This document shows, piece by piece, positions 12,111 to 17,671 of a DNA stretch of 17,671 nt. The stretch comes from UBA668 sp049424465 (GTDB taxonomy: Bacteria > Actinomycetota > Acidimicrobiia > Acidimicrobiales > Ilumatobacteraceae): the NCBI GenBank assembly GCA_049424465.1, contig JBMSSR010000024.1:1-17671 (forward strand), read 5' to 3'. A program made the translations under genes and the position numbers. Numbering within the stretch: position 1 is the first letter of the stretch; each line of letters starts with the position of its first letter. The notes beneath the pieces are model-generated. The model ran no database searches, was not told the DNA's origin, and saw nothing but the letters and a program-made list of their open reading frames with translations.

Positions 12111-14552
12111 GTGACCATCGACTCCGACATCTCCGAGGTGGAGGCCCGGCGGCTGCTGTCGGTCGCCGACGACGACCCGCGCTCGGTCGACCGCCGCAAC
12201 TTCCTGCGTCTCGTCGGCATGGGCCTCGGCGCGGGCGCGCTCGCGGGCGGTCTCGACGAACTCGTGCGCGTCGGCCTGGTGCCCGACTCGATCGCCGAGG
12301 CGGCGACGCCGATCGGCGCGGCCGACGGTGTGCTCGTGTTCGTCGGGCTCGACGGTGGACTCGACGGGCTCAACACGGTGGTGCCCTACGCGGACGGCAA
12401 CTACTACACGCAGCACGGCTCGCTCGCCCTTCCTGCGTCGAGCCTGCACATCCTCGACCCGGCTGTCGGCCTGCACCCCTCGCTGTCGTACGTGAAGTCG
12501 CTGTACGACCTGGGCGAGGTGGCCGTCGTGCAGGGCATCGGCTATCCGTCGCCCAGCTTCAGCCACTTCTCGTCGATGGCGGCGTGGATGTACGGCGGGA
12601 CCGCTGCGGGTGTGCCGTCGTCCGGCTGGGTCGGACGGTGGCTCGACGGGTTCGCGAGTGCGGACCTGTTCCGCGCAGTGGCTGTCGGCAGTGCGCTGCC
12701 GCTGACGATGAAGGGTGTCTCGCGCCGCGGTACGGCCGTGCCGTCGTGGGGCCTCGGGTTCGGGGCCGGGACGACGGTCTACGACCAGCGCATGCACACC
12801 GCGCTGCGGTCGTTCGGGTCGGCGTCGGCCGGCCGGGGTGCGTGGCACGACGTCATCGCCGCGACGGTCGGCAACGTGGTCGACGTCGGCCAGGCGGTGG
12901 GACCGTCGTACTCGCGCCCGCTGCCCGACAGCGACCTCGTGCGCAAGCTCACGCTCGCCGCGCGCATGGTCAACGCCGACATCGGCATCCGGGTCATCGA
13001 CACGGCCACCGGTGGCTTCGACACGCATGCCAACCAGCCCGCGACACTTGCGTCACTGCTGCAGCAACTGGACGACGGGCTGAAGGCGTTCTTCACGTCG
13101 CTCGACGACCGGTTCCGCAGCCGCGTCACCGTCGTGGTGCACAGCGAGTTCGGCCGCCCCAGCTGGGCCAATGACTCGCAGGGGACCGACCACGGTGCGG
13201 CGAGCAACTCTTTCGTCATCGGCCGCGGTGTGCAGGGGGGCCTGCTCGGCGCCCAGCCGCCGCTCGCCGGGCTGGGCCGCTGGGACCGCATGGCGTACCA
13301 GGTCGACCTGCGGCAGATGTACGCGGGCATCCTCGACGGGTGGCTGGGCGGTGGTTCGTCCACCGTCCTCGGCGGGACGTACAGCGCGTTGCCGCTGTTC
13401 CGCTCGACGCCGGGTGCCGGTGTGGCCACCGGTGTCGTCCCGACGAGTGCGCTCGGCGACTACGTGCCGCTCGCGCCGGCACGCCTGTACGACTCGCGGC
13501 TCGCACCGCGTCGGCTGCCACTCGGCGCGGGCGCTGCCGGTGAGGTGCAGGTGACCGGCGCCGGCGGCGTCCCGGCAACGGGCGTGACCGCCGTGGCGCT
13601 GCGCGTCGGTGCTGCGACCGCAACGGCTGCGACCTCGCTCACTGCGTGGCCCACCGGCGTCGCCCGCCCTGTGGCGCCCGTGGTGCAGGCGACCGCGGCG
13701 GCATCGACGAGCGCGCTCGCGATCACCAAGATCGGGTCGAGTGGTCGGGTCAACGTGTTCAACGACCTCGGCGACGCGCAGGCGACCGTCGACGTCATCG
13801 GCTACTACCGCTCCACCGCCGCGGGCCGCACCATTGCGGTCAACCCCGGCCGTGCACTCGACACGCGTACCGGCACCGGTGGCAAGACCGGAACCTTCGC
13901 CGCAAACACGACATTCGACGTGACGATCCGGGGCGTCGCGGGTGTTCCCAAGACCGCCACGGCGGCGCTCGTCTCGCTCACAGCGTTCGGCCCGAGCGCG
14001 GCGACGGCACTCACCGTGTACCAGACCGGCGCCGCGCGGCCGGCGCTCGCGACGCTGCCCGTGGCGGCGTCGAGGACGGCCACGACGACGACGCTCGTGC
14101 CGCTCAGCTCGACCGGCAAGGTGACCGTGCACAACGCCGCCGGCACCACGCACGTGGTGGTCGACGTTCTCGCGTACGTGGGCAGCGCCACCAACGGTCG
14201 CCACTTCCCGCTGCCGTCGGCGCGGCTGCTCGACACCCGCACCGACGCGACGCTGCTGTTCAGCGCCGGGACCGTCCGGTCCGTCGCCGTACTGGGCAAG
14301 GGCGGTGTGCCGGCGACGGGTGTGTCGGGCGTGCTGCTCGAGCTCACCGTCGTGGGCCCGAGTGCCGACACGACGGTCACGGCGTGGGCAGCCGGTGCGA
14401 CCCGTCCGGCCGGTGCGACGCTGTCCACCGGCACCGCGGCGGACGCCACCGTGCTCGCGATGGTGAAGGTCGGCACCGGCGGCGCGGTGCAGGTGCACAA
14501 CTCGGCCGGCACGGCGAACGTCGTGGTGGACGTCGTCGGCTATCTCACCTGA
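12111..14552 (+). CDS. Tat-exported DUF1501 protein with three C-terminal beta repeats
   Basis: An 813-residue protein. A twin-arginine motif D-R-R-N-F-L-R-L (27-34) and a Gly/Ala-rich hydrophobic stretch (36-47) indicate Tat export. The DUF1501 domain (about 71-440), a family I place with the alkaline phosphatase/sulfatase superfamily, has F-V-G-L-D-G-G-L-D-G-L-N-T (77-89), G-G-F-D-T-H (301-306), V-V-H-S-E-F-G-R, then G-T-D-H-G (358-362). The aspartates and histidines are candidate metal ligands. Residues 451-813 are three repeats of 116 residues, each with an [AG]-R-[LA]-x-D-[ST]-R opening, a G-V-P-x-T/A-x-T/G core and a closing V-D-V-x-[GA]-Y. The GTG follows CGAGGA by seven bases. It is probably co-transcribed with the DUF1800 gene. 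No substrate can be assigned. The repeat-bearing tail is beyond the usual DUF1501 length and suggests surface attachment or polymer binding (inference). Confidence 0.87.
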   Translation: MTIDSDISEVEARRLLSVADDDPRSVDRRNFLRLVGMGLGAGALAGGLDELVRVGLVPDSIAEAATPIGAADGVLVFVGLDGGLDGLNTVVPYADGNYYTQHGSLALPASSLHILDPAVGLHPSLSYVKSLYDLGEVAVVQGIGYPSPSFSHFSSMAAWMYGGTAAGVPSSGWVGRWLDGFASADLFRAVAVGSALPLTMKGVSRRGTAVPSWGLGFGAGTTVYDQRMHTALRSFGSASAGRGAWHDVIAATVGNVVDVGQAVGPSYSRPLPDSDLVRKLTLAARMVNADIGIRVIDTATGGFDTHANQPATLASLLQQLDDGLKAFFTSLDDRFRSRVTVVVHSEFGRPSWANDSQGTDHGAASNSFVIGRGVQGGLLGAQPPLAGLGRWDRMAYQVDLRQMYAGILDGWLGGGSSTVLGGTYSALPLFRSTPGAGVATGVVPTSALGDYVPLAPARLYDSRLAPRRLPLGAGAAGEVQVTGAGGVPATGVTAVALRVGAATATAATSLTAWPTGVARPVAPVVQATAAASTSALAITKIGSSGRVNVFNDLGDAQATVDVIGYYRSTAAGRTIAVNPGRALDTRTGTGGKTGTFAANTTFDVTIRGVAGVPKTATAALVSLTAFGPSAATALTVYQTGAARPALATLPVAASRTATTTTLVPLSSTGKVTVHNAAGTTHVVVDVLAYVGSATNGRHFPLPSARLLDTRTDATLLFSAGTVRSVAVLGKGGVPATGVSGVLLELTVVGPSADTTVTAWAAGATRPAGATLSTGTAADATVLAMVKVGTGGAVQVHNSAGTANVVVDVVGYLT
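13461..14549 (+). repeat. Three tandem 116-residue repeats in the DUF1501 protein
   Basis: The repeats span 13461-13808, 13830-14177 and 14202-14549, each 348 bases, with linkers of 21 and 24 bases. They are homologous in protein (R-L-x-D-[ST]-R near the start; A-x-x-x-[LV]-x-x-T-A/V-x-x-x-G-x-x-R-P in the middle; V-x-V-[FH]-N followed by V-D-V near the end) but well diverged in DNA. I know such repeats from many secreted actinobacterial proteins; I do not assign a named family. Confidence 0.8.
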
Positions 14553-14557
14553 CGGCG

Positions 14558-14586
14558 CTGGCAGCCGTCGGCGGTTCCCGTAGCGT
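14558..14586 (+). promoter_or_regulatory. Predicted promoter for the 342-residue unknown protein
   Basis: CTGGCA (14558-14563, four of six matches to TTGACA) and TAGCGT (14581-14586) are 17 bases apart. The -10 ends six bases before the GTG at 14593, implying a leaderless transcript that starts just after the DUF1501 gene. Confidence 0.45.
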
Positions 14587-14592
14587 GACGGC

Positions 14593-15621
14593 GTGATCGA
14601 CGAGGGCCGCGCCGCCCGCCTCAATGCCATCAAGCTGAGCGCGCTCGTGCGCGACCACCTCGCTGCGTCCACCCTTGCCGGGTCGTCGAGCGGCGCGATC
14701 GAGGCCGCCGAGTTCGCTGGTGGTGCCGCAGTTCGTCACGGCGACGAGGGCTGGGTGCTGGTGGCCGACCGGTCGCAGTACGGGCCGTCGCGGGGACTGG
14801 GCGGCGCGCTGGCGTGGGCCGTCCGCCACGACGTGGCGCGGCTGCACGTGGTGGTCGACGAGGGTGAGGGTGGACTCGCCCGGCGAGCAGCAGGGTTCGC
14901 GCTGCCGGTCTCGGTCTGGCGCGCCGAGGGGCGGGCGCTCGTGGCTGCCGTCGCTGCGCCGCTGCCGCACGCCGCCGAGGTGCCACCGCACCATCGCCAG
15001 TTCGAGGACGTGATCGTCGCAGCCGGTGCCGAGCCGACCATCGAGCACGGGGTGCTGGCCGGCGAGGTGGTGGGCCTCGAGGTGTGCCGCGTGGTCGACG
15101 ACGCGTACAGCGGCACGACCCGCCTCGAGGTCGGCGTCGGTACTCACGACCGTGAGGCGTTCCTGATGCTCCACGGCGACCGGCCGACATCTGCGGCGCT
15201 CGCCGAGGTCGTGGCGGCGGTGCGCGCCCACCGCACCGACCCGGCGTCTGGCCACCCACTGGCGCGTCTGGCACGCGAGCGACTGCTGCGTGCCGTGGTC
15301 GTGGCCGACCCGGCGCTGGTCGGCGCGTCGCGCGTCGAGCCGGTGCCGCCACCCGAGCCGCGAGCGAACCTGAAGGACCCGGTGCCGTGCACGGCAGTCG
15401 CCCACGACGCGCGAGGTGGCCGCACCGTGCTGGTGTTCACGACAGGCATCGACCTCGACGCCGTGCCGACCTGCATCGACGCGCGGACGGCGACCGGCAT
15501 CGACCAGTGCGAACTCGTGCTGCCGACGCGTGATGCGATCGACCTGCAGCACCGTCTGGCGGCGCTCGCCGTGCCGCCGGTGACACTGCGCACGATCGAC
15601 ATCGCGTCCGTGCACCCGTAG
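14593..15621 (+). CDS. Hypothetical protein, 342 residues, function unknown
   Basis: I do not recognise this protein. It is soluble-looking, with no signal peptide or membrane helix. Residues 1-60 are helical and Ala/Leu-rich. A segment near 50-105 alternates strands and helices (W-V-L-V-A-D-R-S-Q-Y-G-P-S-R-G-L-G-G-A, then L-H-V-V-V-D). A second half from about 175 has E-V-G-V-G-T-H-D-R-E-A and L-H-G-D-R-P-T-S, and a proline-rich hinge (P-P-P-E-P, about 253-257) precedes a final alpha/beta part ending in T-L-R-T-I-D-I-A-S-V-H-P. Three cysteines are scattered and no known catalytic motif stands out. The GTG start follows a leaderless-type promoter, and coding bias (G/C in third positions) supports a real gene. 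It ends in TAG eleven bases before prfA, so a link to translation termination is possible from context only. Confidence 0.75.
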   Translation: MIDEGRAARLNAIKLSALVRDHLAASTLAGSSSGAIEAAEFAGGAAVRHGDEGWVLVADRSQYGPSRGLGGALAWAVRHDVARLHVVVDEGEGGLARRAAGFALPVSVWRAEGRALVAAVAAPLPHAAEVPPHHRQFEDVIVAAGAEPTIEHGVLAGEVVGLEVCRVVDDAYSGTTRLEVGVGTHDREAFLMLHGDRPTSAALAEVVAAVRAHRTDPASGHPLARLARERLLRAVVVADPALVGASRVEPVPPPEPRANLKDPVPCTAVAHDARGGRTVLVFTTGIDLDAVPTCIDARTATGIDQCELVLPTRDAIDLQHRLAALAVPPVTLRTIDIASVHP

Positions 15622-15624
15622 CCT
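15596..15624 (+). promoter_or_regulatory. Predicted prfA promoter, inside the end of the upstream gene
   Basis: TCGACA (15596-15601, five of six matches to TTGACA) and TAGCCT (15619-15624) are 17 bases apart, and the -10 ends eight bases before the prfA GTG. The TAG of the -10 is the stop codon of the upstream gene. This is the best -35/-10 pair in the window. Confidence 0.55.
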
Positions 15625-15632
15625 CGACAGCG

Positions 15633-16706
15633 GTGTTCGACCGACTGCAGTCACTGGAGGACGAGTTCGTCTCGCTCGAGGCGAGTCTCTCCGACCCCGA
15701 CCTGGCGAGCGACCAGGCGCGTCTGCGCGACGTCACCCGCCGGTACAAGGACCTCGGGCCGGTCGTCGACTGCATCCGGCGATTCCGACTGCGACAGGCA
15801 GATGCCGAGGTCGCGCGCGAACTGCTGGGCGAGGCGACCGACGACGAGCGCGAGGGGCTGCGGACCGAACTGTCGTCGGCAGAGCGCGACCTCGCAGCGC
15901 TCGAGGACGAGCTGCGGCTGCTGATGCTGCCCAAGGATCCCAATGACGGGCGCACCGTCATCGTCGAGATCCGCGGCGCCGAGGGTGGCGAGGAGGCCAA
16001 TCTGTTCGCCCGCGACCTGTTCGACATGTACCGAGCGTTCGCCGCCTCGAAGGGGTGGGCGGTCGACGTGCTGTCCGAGGACCGCAGCGACCTCGGTGGG
16101 CTCAACCAGATCACCTTCGAGGTGCGTGGTGACACTGCGTGGAGCCGCCTGAAGTTCGAGGGCGGTGGGCACCGCGTGCAGCGCGTGCCCGTCACCGAGA
16201 GTCAGGGGCGCATTCACACCTCGTCCGCCACGGTGCTGGTGATGCCCGAGGCCGAGGAGATCGAGGTCGCCATCGACCCGGGCGATCTCGACATCGACGT
16301 GTACCGCAGCAGCGGCGCCGGAGGACAGAGCGTCAACACCACCGACTCGGCCGTGCGCATCACCCACAAGCCCACCGGCCTCGTGGTGACGATGCAGGAC
16401 GAGCGCAGCCAGATCCAGAACCGGGCCCGTGCGATGACCGTGCTGCGGTCGCGGTTGCTGCAACTGGCGACCGCCGAGCGCGATGCCGCGCTGTCGGTCG
16501 AGCGGCGCGCGCAGTTGGGTGGCGGTGGGCGCGGCGAGAAGATCCGCACGTACAACTTCAAGGAGAACCGCCTCACCGACCACCGCATCGGCTTCACCAT
16601 CTACCGACTTGCCGACGTGCTGTCGGGGGACCTCGACGAGGTCGTCGACGCGCTGGCCGCCGACGAACGGGCGCGCCAGTTGGCCGGCGGGGACGAACGG
16701 CCGTGA
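15633..16706 (+). CDS. prfA: Peptide chain release factor 1
   Basis: Class I release factor that reads UAA and UAG in the ribosomal A site and triggers peptidyl-tRNA hydrolysis. The 357 residues match RF1 length. A helical N-terminal domain (1-100) is followed by I-R-G-A-E-G-G-E-E-A (113-122). The stop-codon recognition motif is PVT (186-188) in H-R-V-Q-R-V-P-V-T-E-S-Q-G-R; the PxT form identifies RF1 as opposed to RF2's SPF. The catalytic GGQ (230-232) lies in R-S-S-G-A-G-G-Q-S-V-N, and the glutamine is the target of the PrmC methylase encoded next. The GTG start lies just after a good promoter and begins at the family's normal N-terminus. The stop overlaps the prmC start by four bases (GTGA). 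The gene itself ends in TGA, which RF1 does not read. Confidence 0.97.
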   Translation: MFDRLQSLEDEFVSLEASLSDPDLASDQARLRDVTRRYKDLGPVVDCIRRFRLRQADAEVARELLGEATDDEREGLRTELSSAERDLAALEDELRLLMLPKDPNDGRTVIVEIRGAEGGEEANLFARDLFDMYRAFAASKGWAVDVLSEDRSDLGGLNQITFEVRGDTAWSRLKFEGGGHRVQRVPVTESQGRIHTSSATVLVMPEAEEIEVAIDPGDLDIDVYRSSGAGGQSVNTTDSAVRITHKPTGLVVTMQDERSQIQNRARAMTVLRSRLLQLATAERDAALSVERRAQLGGGGRGEKIRTYNFKENRLTDHRIGFTIYRLADVLSGDLDEVVDALAADERARQLAGGDERP

Positions 16707-17647
16707 CCGCCGACGGCCCGTCCGCACCGCGTACCGGTGAGGTCGTGCGCACGTGGCGCAGCGAATGGGATGCCACCGCGGCGCGGGTCGGTGATCGAGC
16801 GCGTGCCCGCTGGTTGTGCGAGGAGGCGAGTGGGGCGTTCGGCGACGAGTTCCGTGACGTGCTCGACGACGAGCCCACCCAGCGGATGATGGCGCACCTC
16901 GATGCGATGCTCGCCCGCTACGCGGCGGGGGAGCCGCTGCAGTACGTGCTCGGCCACTGGTCGTTCCGCCGACTCGACCTGATGGTCGACCGGCGGGTGC
17001 TCATCCCGCGGCCCGAGACCGAGTTGCTGGCCGGCCTCGCCGTCGATGCGCTGCGCGACCTCATCGCTGCCGAGTCGCGGGTGGTGACGTGTGTCGACCT
17101 CGGCACCGGCAGCGGCGCGATCGGCCTGTCCGTGGCGCTCGAGTTGCCGCGTGGGCGCGCCGAGGTCTGGCTCACCGATGCGTCTGCAGATGCACTCGAC
17201 GTGGCGCGCGCCAATGCAGCCGGGCTCGGTGTCTCGGGCAACCGAGTGCGCCTCGCGCACGGGGACTGGTGGGACGCGCTGCCCGGCGACCTGCGTGGCT
17301 CGCTCGACCTCGTGGTGTCGAACCCGCCGTACGTTGCACTCGACGACCCCGACGTCGAGTCGTCGGTGCGTGACTGGGAGCCGTCGACCGCGGTGTGGTC
17401 GGGCCCCGAGGGGCTCGAGGCACACCGAGCGATCGTCGGCGCAGCCGGTGACTGGCTGCGACCCGGCGGTTGGTTGATGCTCGAGATCGGGTCGGGCCAG
17501 GGTGACGTGGTGCGCCGGCTGATGACGTCGCACGGACTGCGCGAGGTCGAGGTGAACCTGATCGGCTCGTACCACGTCGCCCAGGTGTTCGGCGAGGCGA
17601 TGGCCGCGCAGGGCGGCGGGTCGATCATCAACATCGGGTCGCTCTAA
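16703..17647 (+). CDS. prmC: Release-factor glutamine methyltransferase with an abnormal C-terminus
   Basis: SAM-dependent methylase that modifies the GGQ glutamine of release factors. It has an N-terminal helical domain (about 10-75), P-L-Q-Y-V-L-G-H-W-S-F (78-88), R-V-L-I-P-R-P-E-T-E (98-107), the SAM loop V-D-L-G-T-G-S-G-A-I-G (131-141), the catalytic N-P-P-Y (207-210), and G-P-E-G-L-E-A-H with L-R-P-G-G-W-L-M-L-E-I-G further on. It is coupled to prfA by a GTGA overlap. At residue 284 or so the PrmC pattern stops. Where the family has a short strand ending near residue 290-300, residues 284-314 instead read V-N-L-I-G-S-Y-H-V-A-Q and G-G-G-S-I-I-N-I-G-S, which is an SDR sequence. The 314-residue product is therefore a chimera. 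The PrmC call for residues 1-280 is secure; the given stop is probably not the native one. Confidence 0.9.
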   Translation: MTADGPSAPRTGEVVRTWRSEWDATAARVGDRARARWLCEEASGAFGDEFRDVLDDEPTQRMMAHLDAMLARYAAGEPLQYVLGHWSFRRLDLMVDRRVLIPRPETELLAGLAVDALRDLIAAESRVVTCVDLGTGSGAIGLSVALELPRGRAEVWLTDASADALDVARANAAGLGVSGNRVRLAHGDWWDALPGDLRGSLDLVVSNPPYVALDDPDVESSVRDWEPSTAVWSGPEGLEAHRAIVGAAGDWLRPGGWLMLEIGSGQGDVVRRLMTSHGLREVEVNLIGSYHVAQVFGEAMAAQGGGSIINIGSL

Positions 17648-17671
17648 GCCTCGGAGTCGCCCGACGCCCAC
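17546..17671 (+). pseudogene. Short-chain dehydrogenase/reductase fragment fused in frame to prmC
   Basis: From about 17546 the prmC frame encodes an internal SDR segment: V-N-L-I-G-S-Y-H-V-A-Q, then E-A-M-A-A-Q-G-G-G-S-I-I-N-I-G-S-L. This is the conserved alpha-helix and beta-strand leading to the catalytic serine of the family. The NAD-binding N-terminus and the N-N-A-G motif are missing. After TAA (17645-17647) the same frame continues as A-S-E-S-P-D-A-H to the window end, which would still suit an SDR if the TAA were a tyrosine codon. So this is an SDR piece lacking its 5' part, with one in-frame stop, running off the window. It could be a real rearrangement or an assembly join. Confidence 0.65.

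Noticed and set aside
1..17671. CRISPR array, transposon ends, integrase, phage or toxin-antitoxin genes
   Set aside because: No regularly spaced direct repeats, no terminal inverted repeats flanking any gene, and no recognisable mobile-element or defence protein on either strand.

Overview
The window is very GC-rich bacterial chromosome. I infer an actinobacterium, most likely of the Acidimicrobiia/Ilumatobacter kind. The evidence is the conserved actinobacterial order argS-lysA-hom-thrC-rho-rpmE-prfA-prmC, a Rho factor with the long charged insertion typical of Actinobacteria, frequent GTG starts, many starts that look leaderless, and Cys4 (zinc-type) L31. All intact protein genes are on the + strand; only one tRNA is on the - strand. 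The taxon is an inference from these features, not from a database match.

Layout. 1-1190: 3' part of a secreted IPT/TIG-like repeat protein. 1264-1590: DUF3467 protein. 1657-1729 (-): tRNA-Arg(CCG), back to back with argS (1848-3599). lysA (3596-4885) overlaps argS by 4 bases. 5053-5496: small protein with a C-terminal LPSTG sorting signal. hom (5564-6865) and thrC (6869-8254) form an operon. A 256-base interval then carries a promoter and a hairpin-rich leader with a possible 21-codon upstream ORF, followed by rho (8511-10280). rpmE (10364-10576) ends in a strong hairpin. 10754-12049 and 12111-14552: a DUF1800/DUF1501 pair, the second with a Tat-like signal and three 116-residue C-terminal beta repeats. 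14593-15621: unrecognised 342-residue protein. prfA (15633-16706) and prmC (16703-17647) overlap by 4 bases; the end of prmC runs into a short-chain-dehydrogenase (SDR) fragment just before the window ends. No gene-free stretch exceeds 300 bases.

Functionally this is a housekeeping block: aspartate-family amino acids (lysA, hom, thrC), translation (argS, tRNA-Arg, rpmE, prfA, prmC) and transcription termination (rho). It is interrupted by surface or export genes (LPXTG protein, DUF1800/DUF1501) and one unknown gene. Homoserine kinase thrB, which sits between thrC and rho in mycobacteria, is absent.

Most worth a second look: the prmC-SDR chimera at the right end, the structured rho leader, the DUF1501 three-repeat architecture, the missing thrB, the repeated TANNNT-N6-9-start pattern suggesting leaderless transcription, and the LPXTG protein without a visible signal peptide. 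I found no CRISPR array, transposase, phage or defence gene. I do not see a clearly new system here.
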